Shown: positions 46,468 to 55,143 of the stretch, one piece after another
Position numbering within the stretch: the stretch's first letter is position 1
How the letters are laid out: the number at the start of each line of letters is the position of its first letter
Assembly: GCF_000786215.1 (NCBI RefSeq)
Contig: NZ_JROG01000003.1
Span: 1,054,001 to 1,118,000 of the forward strand
From: Sphingomonas sp. 35-24ZXX
GTDB taxonomy: Bacteria > Pseudomonadota > Alphaproteobacteria > Sphingomonadales > Sphingomonadaceae
Direction of reading: 5' to 3'
Length of the DNA: 64,000 nucleotides
Notes under the pieces: model-generated
What the model saw: the letters and a program-made list of their open reading frames with translations, nothing else
What the model was told of the DNA's origin: nothing
Databases searched by the model: none
Program-made: the position numbers and the translations under genes

Positions 46468-47844
46468 ATGATGAAGTCCCGCCTCGCCCGCGCCTCTGCA
46501 ATCGCCCTGGCGGTTGCGCTGGTCCCGATCACCACCTCGGCCGTATCTCAGGTCGAATCGGATACGCAGGCGGAGATCGCGAAATTCGTCGACATCTTCG
46601 AGCGGGTGAAGACCGACTATGTCGAGCCGGTCGATGACGACAAGCTGGTGCGCGGTGCCATCGATGGCATGCTGGCCGCACTCGATCCGCACAGCAGCTA
46701 TCTCGACGCGCGCGATTTCGCCAATCTGCGCACCCAGACCGAGGGTCTTTACGGCGGCCTCGGCCTGTCGGTGACAATGCAGGACGGCGCGGTCAAGGTG
46801 ATCGCTCCCACCCGCGAGACCCCCGCCGACAAGGCCGGGATCAAGGCCGGCGACTATATCACGCATCTCGACGGCAAGCTGATCTATGGCGGCACGCTCG
46901 ACGATGCGGTCGACCAGATGCGCGGTGAGCCGGGCACCTCGATCAAGCTCACCATCGTGCGCGAAGGCCGCGACAAGCCATTCGATGTCGACATTACCCG
47001 CGCGATCATCGACCTGAAGCCCGTCACCTGGGAGGTGAAGGACAATATCGGCATCATCACCATCGCCAGCTTCACCGCCAGCGTCGGCGATGACGTCAAC
47101 GAGGCGATCCAGGCGATCGAGACCAAGCTCGGCCGCAAGCCGGTGGGCTATGTGCTCGACATGCGCTCGAACCCCGGCGGGCTGCTCGACGAGGCGGTCG
47201 CCGTCTCCGACGTGTTCCTGCAGAAGGGCGAGATCGTCTCGCAGCGCGGACGCCACAAGGGCGATATCGAACGCTATTATGCGCGCCCCGGCGATACCAC
47301 CGGCGGTGCACCTCTGATCGTGCTGGTCGATTCCGGTTCGGCCTCGGCGTCCGAAATCGTCGCCGGTGCGCTGCAGGACCATCGCCGCGCGCTGGTGATG
47401 GGCGAACGCAGCTTCGGCAAGGGATCGGTGCAGACGCTGCTGCCGCTGTCGCGGACCTCGGCGCTCAAGCTCACCACCGCGCGCTATTTCACACCCTCGG
47501 GCAATTCGGTGCAGGAAGGCGGGATCGAGCCCGATATCGCGGTGCCGCAGCTCTCCGACCCCGATTACAAGACGCGCATGAAGCTGCGCGAATCCGATCT
47601 GCGCGGCCATCTGATCAACGAGATCGGTCTGGACGACAAGGATCTGGAGGTCGACAAGCTCGCCGATCCGCGCTTCACCATGACCACCGAGCAGCTCAAG
47701 GAAAAGGGCATCGAGGACTTCCAGCTGTATTACGCGATGGCAACGTTGCAGCGCACGACTTTGGCCAGCGCGCGGCTGGCGGCAACCCGGACGACCCCTG
47801 TGCGTTCTGCTGGTGCGGGGCGTCCGGTGACGCGCCGCAACTGA
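46468..47844 (+). CDS. S41 C-terminal processing peptidase (CtpA type)
   Basis: A 458-residue exported serine protease. A signal peptide (MMKSRLARASAIALAVALVP) precedes an N-terminal helical part, a PDZ domain (about 85-165, GLSVTMQDGAVKVIAPTRET and DYITHLDGKL) and the S41 domain with the catalytic Ser in VLVDSGSASASEIVAGALQD and the Lys in RSFGKGSVQTLLPLS. Such proteases trim periplasmic substrates, often wall hydrolases. It follows the EnvC-like gene after 241 bases, which include nothing else recognisable. Two tandem ATGs (46468, 46471) are possible starts. Confidence 0.93.
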   Translation: MMKSRLARASAIALAVALVPITTSAVSQVESDTQAEIAKFVDIFERVKTDYVEPVDDDKLVRGAIDGMLAALDPHSSYLDARDFANLRTQTEGLYGGLGLSVTMQDGAVKVIAPTRETPADKAGIKAGDYITHLDGKLIYGGTLDDAVDQMRGEPGTSIKLTIVREGRDKPFDVDITRAIIDLKPVTWEVKDNIGIITIASFTASVGDDVNEAIQAIETKLGRKPVGYVLDMRSNPGGLLDEAVAVSDVFLQKGEIVSQRGRHKGDIERYYARPGDTTGGAPLIVLVDSGSASASEIVAGALQDHRRALVMGERSFGKGSVQTLLPLSRTSALKLTTARYFTPSGNSVQEGGIEPDIAVPQLSDPDYKTRMKLRESDLRGHLINEIGLDDKDLEVDKLADPRFTMTTEQLKEKGIEDFQLYYAMATLQRTTLASARLAATRTTPVRSAGAGRPVTRRN

Positions 47845-47892
47845 CGCAGTTTTCCGCGTCGCCAACCATTCAAGCCGGGGGCCTGATCTGAC

Positions 47893-48399
47893 ATGACTTC
47901 GCGCGCGCCGCGTATCGCCGCATGGCTGGCGTTTCTTCTGCCCGCCTTCATGCTGGGTGGGGCCCTGATCAGCCAGTATGTCTTTGGCCTCTACCCGTGC
48001 GAGATGTGCTATTGGCAGCGCTGGCCGCACTGGGCCGCTCTGGTGCTCGGCGGCATCGCCGTGCTCTCGGTGCGCCGGGTGCAGGGGCTGGGCGTCGCCA
48101 TGGCTGCGCTCGCCGCGATCGCCATCGCTGCCAGCGGCCTGATCGGCGGATTTCACGCCGGGGTCGAATATGGCTGGTGGGAGGGCCTGACCCGCTGCGC
48201 CACCGCAATGCCTGCCGGAAACACCACCGACGACGTGCTCAATTCGATCATGGCAGCCCCGCTGGTGCGCTGCGATACCGCGCCTTGGTCGCTGTTCGGC
48301 ATCTCGCTGGCGGGCTATAATTTCCTCTTGTCGCTGGGCGGGGCGGTCGCCATTTATGGGCTGCTGCGCCGCAAGAAAACCGGGACAATTGTCGCATGA
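47893..48399 (+). CDS. dsbB: Disulfide bond formation protein B (DsbB)
   Basis: A 168-residue inner-membrane protein with four helices. The first periplasmic loop holds the redox pair Cys36-Glu-Met-Cys39 (YPCEMCYWQRWPH), and the second holds Cys102 and Cys127 (TRCATAMPAG, LVRCDTAPW). DsbB reoxidises DsbA and passes electrons to ubiquinone. No dsbA lies nearby. Its stop overlaps the coq7 start (ATGA), which links ubiquinone-using and ubiquinone-making proteins. Confidence 0.93.
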   Translation: MTSRAPRIAAWLAFLLPAFMLGGALISQYVFGLYPCEMCYWQRWPHWAALVLGGIAVLSVRRVQGLGVAMAALAAIAIAASGLIGGFHAGVEYGWWEGLTRCATAMPAGNTTDDVLNSIMAAPLVRCDTAPWSLFGISLAGYNFLLSLGGAVAIYGLLRRKKTGTIVA

Positions 48400-48944
48400 T
48401 GCACGAAAACGAACCTCTCCAGCCTGTCGCCAAGGAGGTCGATCTGGCGCAGATGATCCGCGTCAACCAGGCCGGCGAATATGGCGCGACCCGCATCTAT
48501 GCCGGGCAGCGCGCGGTGATGGGCGATCATGTGCCGGAATCCCGTGCGATCGCGGGCATGGCTGAGCAGGAAGAGGTCCACCGCGCCTTTTTCGACAAGC
48601 TGATGGCCGAGCGCGGCGTCCGCCCGACGGCGCTGCAGCCGTTCTGGAACATCGCAGGGTTTGGTCTGGGCGCTGTCACCGCACTGATCGGGCCCAAGGC
48701 GGCGATGGCCTGCACCGTGGCGGTCGAAACCGAGATCGACCGGCATTATGCCGACCAGCTCGAGGAACTGGGCGACAGCCATCCTGAACTGAGCAGCGCG
48801 ATTGCCAGGTTCCGCGATGAAGAGCTGGAGCACAAGGACCGCGCGCTGACCGAAGGCGCCGAACAGGCATTCGGCTATCCGGTGATGAGCACGGTGATCC
48901 GCATGGGCTGCCGCGCCGCGATCGCGCTGTCCAAGCGCATCTGA
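48396..48944 (+). CDS. coq7: Demethoxyubiquinone hydroxylase (COQ7/UbiF-type)
   Basis: COQ7, 182 residues, a di-iron enzyme of ubiquinone synthesis. The di-iron ligands come from MIRVNQAGEYGATRIYAGQR (Glu), EQEEVHRAFFD (Glu, His), VETEIDRHYADQL (Glu) and RDEELEHKDRALTEGA (Glu, His), so both iron sites can form. It is the membrane-associated short form. The start at 48396 overlaps the dsbB stop and is favoured over later ATGs. Confidence 0.95.
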   Translation: MMHENEPLQPVAKEVDLAQMIRVNQAGEYGATRIYAGQRAVMGDHVPESRAIAGMAEQEEVHRAFFDKLMAERGVRPTALQPFWNIAGFGLGAVTALIGPKAAMACTVAVETEIDRHYADQLEELGDSHPELSSAIARFRDEELEHKDRALTEGAEQAFGYPVMSTVIRMGCRAAIALSKRI

Positions 48945-49022
48945 CCTGGGGGCGATCACGCCCTGTTCATCCTCGCGCGGCTATGCGCAGCACGACACGA
49001 CACCGATTGGAGGATCAAGACG

Positions 49023-49604
49023 ATGAAGACCGGATCGCTGGCAGCCCTGCTGCTGATAGGAACGGCCTTCGCCGCCCCCGCCTCCGCGCAGAGCTCCGCC
49101 GGTGACAAGGTGGTGCAGAAGATCGTCTATGGCGACGATGCCTGCGAGCCTTCGGACGATCCCAACGAAATCGTCGTGTGCATGCGGATGGACGAGCAGG
49201 AACGCTATCGCATCCCTGAGAACCTGCGCAGCGACCCCAATGCCATTGCTAACACCGCCTGGACCGAGCGGGTGCGGTCGATGGAGACCGTGGGCAATTT
49301 CGGCACCGACAGCTGTTCGCCGGTCGGCGCGGGTGGTTTCACCGGTTGCACCCAGTCGCTGGTTCAGGCCGCGCGTCTGGAAAAGAAGACCGGTGAAGAG
49401 GCTGTTGCCGGTCGCCTGATCGAGGAAGAGCGCCAGCGTCGCCTGTCGAACATCGATCGCGATGCTGCTGCGGTCGAAGCGCGTCAGCTTGAGGTCGAAG
49501 CCCAGCTCGATTCGCGCAAGGCCGAGCGCGAAGCTGCGGCTGCCGCGATGCGCGCGCAGGCCGATGGCCTGGAGCCCGAGACCGAAGCCCCCTCGCCCGA
49601 GTAA
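49023..49604 (+). CDS. Exported hypothetical protein with DPNEIVVC motif
   Basis: A 193-residue exported protein. The signal peptide is MKTGSLAALLLIGTAFAAPA (cleavage near ASAQ). It contains CEPSDDPNEIVVCMRMDEQE followed by RYRIPENLRSDP; this Cys-pair motif recurs in small secreted proteins of sphingomonads. A second Cys pair (DSCSPVGAGGFTGCTQ) follows, and the C-terminal 75 residues are a charged helix rich in Ala, Glu and Arg. Function unknown. GGAGG lies upstream of the ATG. It separates coq7 from the PH-domain pair. Confidence 0.75.
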   Translation: MKTGSLAALLLIGTAFAAPASAQSSAGDKVVQKIVYGDDACEPSDDPNEIVVCMRMDEQERYRIPENLRSDPNAIANTAWTERVRSMETVGNFGTDSCSPVGAGGFTGCTQSLVQAARLEKKTGEEAVAGRLIEEERQRRLSNIDRDAAAVEARQLEVEAQLDSRKAEREAAAAAMRAQADGLEPETEAPSPE

Positions 49605-49705
49605 GCCCCGGCCACCGCGATTAACCGCCTTGCGCGACTAATACACCTGCCCCATATAGATCAGGCCGCCAACCCGGCGGCTGAACTGCGGGAGTGTGCA
49701 CGCGC

Positions 49706-50236
49706 ATGGCGTCTTCATCGGCTGACCTCTTCGTTCCGGCAGAACCTGACCGGCACGATGCGCTGGGCAGCGGTCTGCAACCCGTGGAGCGCAGCTTCAT
49801 CCAGGTCATCCGTGTCACCACCGCGATGATCGTGCTGCCCGTGCTCATCGGCGCGGGCGTGCTGGAGTTCGCGCTGGTCGGCAAGGGCCATATCGAGCAC
49901 GGGGCGATCCTGGCGCCGGTACTGGCACTGGCCGCCTTCATTCTGGTCTTCCTGCCGCAGCGGCGCTGGCGGCGCTGGGGCTATGCCCATGCCGACGAGC
50001 AATTGCGCGTCGCGCGCGGCTGGATGTTTCGCACCGACACCATCGTCCCCTTTCGCCGCATCCAGCACATCGATGTCGCTCAGGGGCCGATCGAGCGGCT
50101 TTTCGGCCTTGCCAGCCTGACCGTGCACACCGCAGGGACGCACAATTCCATCGTCACCCTGCCCGGCCTCACCCGCAGCAATGCCGAGGCGCTGCGCGAC
50201 ATGATGCGGCTGCACATCCGCCGCGAGGCCGAATGA
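49706..50236 (+). CDS. YdbS-like PH-domain membrane protein
   Basis: A 176-residue protein with two membrane segments (about 37-62 and 66-87, MIVLPVLIGAGVLEFALVG and LAPVLALAAFILVFLP) and one bacterial PH domain (about 90-165, RVARGWMFRTDTIVPFRRI, GPIERLFGLASLTVHTAG). YdbS-type proteins pair with YdbT; both are of unclear role, possibly in membrane stress or lipid handling. Its stop overlaps the start of the YdbT-like gene (ATGA). The ATG at 49706 follows GGGAG by 11 bases; a GTG at 49694 is possible. Confidence 0.87.
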   Translation: MASSSADLFVPAEPDRHDALGSGLQPVERSFIQVIRVTTAMIVLPVLIGAGVLEFALVGKGHIEHGAILAPVLALAAFILVFLPQRRWRRWGYAHADEQLRVARGWMFRTDTIVPFRRIQHIDVAQGPIERLFGLASLTVHTAGTHNSIVTLPGLTRSNAEALRDMMRLHIRREAE

Positions 50237-51765
50237 GCGAGACGCTGGGCGCTGCCGCCCCTGCCCCGGCGGACCCGGTGATCGTGGAACCGGCGGCCCC
50301 GGCCGAGCGGCGGCTGCATCCGCTGACCCTGCTGCTCAACCTTTCCAAACAGGTGCCGCAGGCGGTGCTGGGACTGATCGCCCTGCGGCTAAGCGGCCCG
50401 GAGGAATTGCGCGCTTGGGTCGGGGTGTTTGCGCTGGTCGCCATTCTCGCGATGTTCGGAACCGAATATTACAAATGGTGGCGCTTTTCCTACCGGCTCG
50501 ATGCGGAGGAACTGCGCATCGCCAGCGGCATCTTCAGCCGCAATGTCCGATCGATCCCCTATGAGCGTATCCAGGACGTCAATCTGGAACAGGGCCCGCT
50601 CGCGCGCCTGCTGGGTCTCGCCAGGGTCCGGCTGGAAACCGGCAGCAGCGGCAGCGGAGATGAAGGCGCGCTCGATTCGGTCGATCTGGCCGAAGCCTCG
50701 CGGCTGCGCGACGTCATCCGGTTGCGCAAGGCAGCGCAGGCCGAAGGCACCGGCGCTCACGCGGAAAGCATTGGCTCGACAGTAGCCGCGCAGGCCGATG
50801 CGCCCGTGCTGTTCACCATGGACATGCCGCGGGTGCTGACCGCCGGGGTGTTCAATTTCTCGCTGGTGTTCTTCGCCCTCGTCGGCGCGCTGATCAACAA
50901 TCTCGATTTCCTGATCCCCGGCGATTTCTGGAATCCGCGCCGCATTCTCGACTTTTTGGGCCTCGACGATCTGTTCGCCACGCTCGATATGGCCGCGCGC
51001 ATTGCCTCGGTGATTGCCGCGCTGTTCAGCCTGGTGGTCATCGGACTGGTCGGCGGCATCATCCGCACGACCTTGCGCGAATACGGCTTCCGGCTGGAGC
51101 GTACCGAAACCGGATTTCGCCGCAGGCGCGGGCTGCTGACGCTCACCGATGTCGTGATGCCGCTGCATCGCATCCAGGCCGCGGTGATCGAGACCGGGGC
51201 GATCCGGCGGCACTTCGGCTGGTTCGCGCTCAAGGTGCAGAGCCTTGCCAGCGACAGCGACAAGGAAAGCGACCACGCCATCGCGCCGTTCGCCACCGCC
51301 GAAGAGCTGCGCGCGGTTCTGGATGAAACCCGGATCGCCTGGGAGACCGACCATGCCGACATGCGCAGCGTCGATCCGGCGATGTGGTGGGTGCCCCTGG
51401 CCTTTGCCTTGCCGGTGCCGATGATCGGCCTTGGCGTTTCAGCCGCGCTGGCCAGCCCGTGGATCGCGCTGGCCTATCTGCTGCTGCCGATCGTCCCCGT
51501 GATCAGCTGGATGCACTGGCGCGCGCATCGCTATGCCCTGACGGGGGACCAGCTCTATGTGCGCGACGGCTTCTGGGCGCAGCGGCTGACGCTGTTGCCG
51601 GTGCGCCGGGTGCAGAGCGTCGACATCCGCCAGAGCGTCGTCAGCCGGTTCATCGGCCTTGCCGAAATTGCCATCGGGGTGGCGGGCCGTCCTTCTGCCG
51701 TGACGATCCATGCGATCCCGCTGGAGGACGCGATCCGGCTGCGCGAACAGCTGATCGCGTCCTGA
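50233..51765 (+). CDS. YdbT-like protein with three PH domains
   Basis: A 510-residue membrane protein: pairs of membrane helices alternate with three bacterial PH domains (RIASGIFSRNVRSIPYERIQ; FRRRRGLLTLTDVVMPLHRI; LYVRDGFWAQRLTLLPVRRV), each with the PLxRIQ / PVRRVQ signature. This is the YdbT layout. The first 20 residues are Ala/Pro-rich. Translation is coupled to the YdbS-like gene. It converges on the autotransporter gene, leaving 12 bases between stops. Confidence 0.88.
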   Translation: MSETLGAAAPAPADPVIVEPAAPAERRLHPLTLLLNLSKQVPQAVLGLIALRLSGPEELRAWVGVFALVAILAMFGTEYYKWWRFSYRLDAEELRIASGIFSRNVRSIPYERIQDVNLEQGPLARLLGLARVRLETGSSGSGDEGALDSVDLAEASRLRDVIRLRKAAQAEGTGAHAESIGSTVAAQADAPVLFTMDMPRVLTAGVFNFSLVFFALVGALINNLDFLIPGDFWNPRRILDFLGLDDLFATLDMAARIASVIAALFSLVVIGLVGGIIRTTLREYGFRLERTETGFRRRRGLLTLTDVVMPLHRIQAAVIETGAIRRHFGWFALKVQSLASDSDKESDHAIAPFATAEELRAVLDETRIAWETDHADMRSVDPAMWWVPLAFALPVPMIGLGVSAALASPWIALAYLLLPIVPVISWMHWRAHRYALTGDQLYVRDGFWAQRLTLLPVRRVQSVDIRQSVVSRFIGLAEIAIGVAGRPSAVTIHAIPLEDAIRLREQLIAS

Positions 51766-51777
51766 CGCGGCAGAGGG

Positions 51778-54700
51778 TCAGAAGCCGACGCGCAGCGATA
51801 CGCGGGCGTTCAGCGCGAACCGGTCATATTGCTCCTCGGCGCCAAGCTCGCCGGCCAGCGAGAAGCCGTCCTGCCCGCCGACTAGGCGCAGTCCGCCGAT
51901 CCAGCCATCGCCCCGCGCGTCGGGAACCAGGGTGAACGCCTCGCCGCCCTTGAAGCGCGCGGTGGTATCGCCCAGCGACCCTCCGATGATCTGGCGGCGA
52001 CCACCCTCGATCTCGGCGCGGATCCACACGTCGCCAGCAGTCAGACTGCCGAGATCATAGCCTGCCACTAGAGTGCCATTGACCGCGATCTCGTCGCTGC
52101 TGCGCTCGTCCACGGTCAGGTTGAAGGCATCGCCGCCGCCGGTCTCGGCATAGCCATCCTCGTCGAGCCGATAGTAATCGATCGACGCCGCAGGACGCAG
52201 CACCAGCCGCCTGCCCAGCCTTGCCTCGTACGCGAGGCCCGCAGATGCGCTGTAGAGCTGACCCGACCAGTCGGCATCGGCCACCCTCTCGACCGCTGCG
52301 CCGGACAGCGCGGTGGCAAAGCGGCGGGTGCCGCCAAACTCGATCTGTGCCGCAGACCCGCGCGCGAAGGCTCGCAGCGGCCCCCAATCCCCGCGCCAGT
52401 GCGCAGCGAGCTCGTACTGGCTCGACCGCACTTCGTTGCCGGTATCGGTGTCATCGTTCTTGCCGCGAAGATAGGCGACCGACAGGCCGAATGCGCCGAC
52501 ATCGCCCGCCTTGATCTCCGCCCCGCCGGTAGCACCCCAGCCGCTGGTGTCGAAGGCAGCGGTGCCATCGCGATCCTTGGCACTGCCCCAGACGGTCTGC
52601 TGCAGCCAGAAGCCCCAGTTGCCCTGATCGCTATAGGGTGCCCGCGTGTCGGTCAGGAACCGCGCAGTCGCCCGCGAGCCCTGTGTCACGGTGGCGAAGG
52701 TGCCGCCGGCATGGTCGGGCAGCATCTGCTGCACCGCCGCGCTGGCCTGCGCGGCACTGGCGATCCCGAGGAAGCTGCTTGCCACCGCCGCATCGTTATC
52801 GAGCGCCTTGAACACCGCATCATAGGCGCGCGCCTGCGAGCCTGACAGCGCCAGCTCGGTCGCCGACTTGCGCTTGATGTCGACCGTCACCGTGCCTGCC
52901 GCATCGCTGCCGGTGAGCGTCGACTTGAACAGGAACGGCAGCGCGATGCTGGAGGCGACGATATTGGCGCTTCCGGTCAGCGAGCCGGCGCTGAGGATCT
53001 GGTAGGAGCCTTCCGACCGGCTGACGTTGGCGAGCGTGACCGAGAGCTTGGAACCTGCGGCAAAGCTCGCCGCGCCTGCGACGGCAAACCGGGTGAAGGT
53101 GCCCGCCTTGCCATCGATCGCCACGCCGATGGTGCCCTGTTCGCTGACCGCCAGCGAGCCGAGCGCCACCGTCCCCGGGCTGGTGATGGCGAGCGTTCCG
53201 CCAGCCACCGTCACCGCTGCCTGCCCCGCACCCGCGAGCGTTCCGCGCAGCTGCGCAGTGCCCGACAGCGCCAGCCTGTCGGCCCCGCCGCCCAGGTCCA
53301 TCCGGCCCGCATAGGCTGCCTTGCTTGAGAGCTGTACGGTATCGGCCCCCACGCCGAAGGTCGCATCGCCCGATAGGCTGGTCTCGCCGCTTGCCGTCAG
53401 CCGGTTGGAACCAGCGCCAAAGCGCAGCGCGCCGGTGACACTGCCAGCGGAAACCTCCAGCACGTCATTGCCCGATCCGAAGCGGATATCGCCGGTGATC
53501 GCGGGCTTTGCCGTGGCCGTCGCGCCTGTCTGGCGGATTGTGGCCCCACTGGTATTGGCGGAAAGGTCGATGGCGATCGCGCGGTCGGCTGCGGGCTTTG
53601 CGGTGGTGGCGCTGATCGTACCGCTGTTCTCGAGCGTGCGCAGCGTTCCGGACAGGTCGATGATCGCACCTGCCGCGCCGTCGGTGGCGGCGGTCGCGGC
53701 AATCTTGCCGCTGTTCGTCAGGCTCGCCAGCGATCCGCCCGCATCGATGACGACGGCGCGCACCTGGCTGGTCGCCGCATTGCCGCCCGCCGCCTCGATT
53801 GTTCCGGTATTGCGCAGTGCCGGCACGCTGGCGAGCGCGCCGATGCGCAGCGCGGTGGCATTGCCGCCGTTGGATGTTGCACCGATCGAGCCTGTGTTGG
53901 CAACGCCGCCGGCGACGGTGGTCGCCCCGCCCAGCCCGCCGATCAGCATGCCCGTGGCCGCGACATCCTTGTAGACGCCGCTTCCCAGGATGCGGCCATT
54001 GTTGACGATGCCGTTGCCCGCCGCGGCGGTGCCTGCCACCGCGCCGATGGTCACCGTACCGGTGGCAGCGCCGATCTGCACCGCAGGCGCGGCGCCATAG
54101 GACGTGACCTGCGCAGTCCCTTCGGCAGCATCGTCAATGCCGTCCTTGTCCTCGTCCTTGTCATCGGGCTTGAGGTTGGGCGGCGGCGCATCGAACAGGA
54201 TTCCGCCGGCCACCGATCCTGCGACCTGCAGCGCCGGGCCGCCCTGCAACAGGTCATCGGCGTCGAGCTTGCTGGGGTCTGCAGGCGATGTCGTGCTGCG
54301 ATAGCCCGTCGCTGCGATCGCGCCCTGCACGGTCAGCGCCCCGCCCACCGGCCCAGTGAGGGCGACGCCCATGGCATTGGCGCCGCTCGCGGTGATCGAT
54401 CCGGTGAGCGCCACATTGCCGGAAACCGCGCCTGCGCGGATGCCGACGGAATTGTTCCCCAGCACCGACACCCCGCCGCTGCTGTTCAGCGATCCGGTGA
54501 GCGGGCCTTCGAGGCTGATCGCCGCGCTGTCGTTGCCCTCGATGGTGATCGCGCCGCTGTTGACCACCGATCCGGTGAACGCGCCCAGGGTGCGGATGCC
54601 GAATCGGCCCTGCCCCTGCGCGAGCGGCCCATCGAGATCGCCGTCCTTGTCGGCATCGGTCGGCGCATAGGTCTCGTCGAGGGTGATCGTGCCCTTGTTG

Positions 54701-55002
54701 GTGATCGTCGCGGTTACGCCCGCTTGTGCCACGATCCCCGCTGAAGCGTTGGCATCGGTGGTCTGGATCGTGCCTTCGTTGGTGACATCGTGGTTGCTGG
54801 CCACGGTCACCGCAACGCCCGCGGTCGGCTTTATCGAACCGGTGCTGGTGATCTTGATGCTGTCGGCGGCGCCGTTGTTGGCAGTAGCGGTGGAGATCGG
54901 GGTGGTCCGCGCGGTGGTGACGCTGGTCTCGGCCAGCGCCGCGGCATGCGAAAGCAGCAGGGTGACCGGAGTCAGGCAGGTACAGGCCAGCAACAGGCGC
55001 AT
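51778..55002 (-). CDS. Autotransporter with beta-helix passenger
   Basis: A 1074-residue type V secretion protein. After the signal peptide (MRLLLACTCLTPVTLLLS... cleaved near ALAE) the passenger (about 25-760) is built of short Gly/Thr/Ala/Ser-rich strand repeats, such as ITSTGSIKPTAGVAVTVASN, typical of a beta-helix. It has two Asp-rich loops that look like calcium sites, DADKDGDLDG (116-125) and DDKDEDKDGIDD (280-291). The last 280 residues form the outer-membrane barrel, ending in the assembly signal VSLRVGF. It is convergent with the PH-domain pair and follows the TonB receptor on the same strand. Confidence 0.87.
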   Translation of the reverse strand: MRLLLACTCLTPVTLLLSHAAALAETSVTTARTTPISTATANNGAADSIKITSTGSIKPTAGVAVTVASNHDVTNEGTIQTTDANASAGIVAQAGVTATITNKGTITLDETYAPTDADKDGDLDGPLAQGQGRFGIRTLGAFTGSVVNSGAITIEGNDSAAISLEGPLTGSLNSSGGVSVLGNNSVGIRAGAVSGNVALTGSITASGANAMGVALTGPVGGALTVQGAIAATGYRSTTSPADPSKLDADDLLQGGPALQVAGSVAGGILFDAPPPNLKPDDKDEDKDGIDDAAEGTAQVTSYGAAPAVQIGAATGTVTIGAVAGTAAAGNGIVNNGRILGSGVYKDVAATGMLIGGLGGATTVAGGVANTGSIGATSNGGNATALRIGALASVPALRNTGTIEAAGGNAATSQVRAVVIDAGGSLASLTNSGKIAATAATDGAAGAIIDLSGTLRTLENSGTISATTAKPAADRAIAIDLSANTSGATIRQTGATATAKPAITGDIRFGSGNDVLEVSAGSVTGALRFGAGSNRLTASGETSLSGDATFGVGADTVQLSSKAAYAGRMDLGGGADRLALSGTAQLRGTLAGAGQAAVTVAGGTLAITSPGTVALGSLAVSEQGTIGVAIDGKAGTFTRFAVAGAASFAAGSKLSVTLANVSRSEGSYQILSAGSLTGSANIVASSIALPFLFKSTLTGSDAAGTVTVDIKRKSATELALSGSQARAYDAVFKALDNDAAVASSFLGIASAAQASAAVQQMLPDHAGGTFATVTQGSRATARFLTDTRAPYSDQGNWGFWLQQTVWGSAKDRDGTAAFDTSGWGATGGAEIKAGDVGAFGLSVAYLRGKNDDTDTGNEVRSSQYELAAHWRGDWGPLRAFARGSAAQIEFGGTRRFATALSGAAVERVADADWSGQLYSASAGLAYEARLGRRLVLRPAASIDYYRLDEDGYAETGGGDAFNLTVDERSSDEIAVNGTLVAGYDLGSLTAGDVWIRAEIEGGRRQIIGGSLGDTTARFKGGEAFTLVPDARGDGWIGGLRLVGGQDGFSLAGELGAEEQYDRFALNARVSLRVGF

Positions 55003-55143
55003 AAAGGTCCTTTCAGGATCGGGGGAGGAAGAGCTGTTCAGCTTCACTCACCAAGACGCTGCGGAGGAATCAGACCCGTATGGCGATGTTCGAAATTCGA
55101 TCGAGAGCTGCGGTAAACTGCTGCAAGACAAAGCAAAAAATTG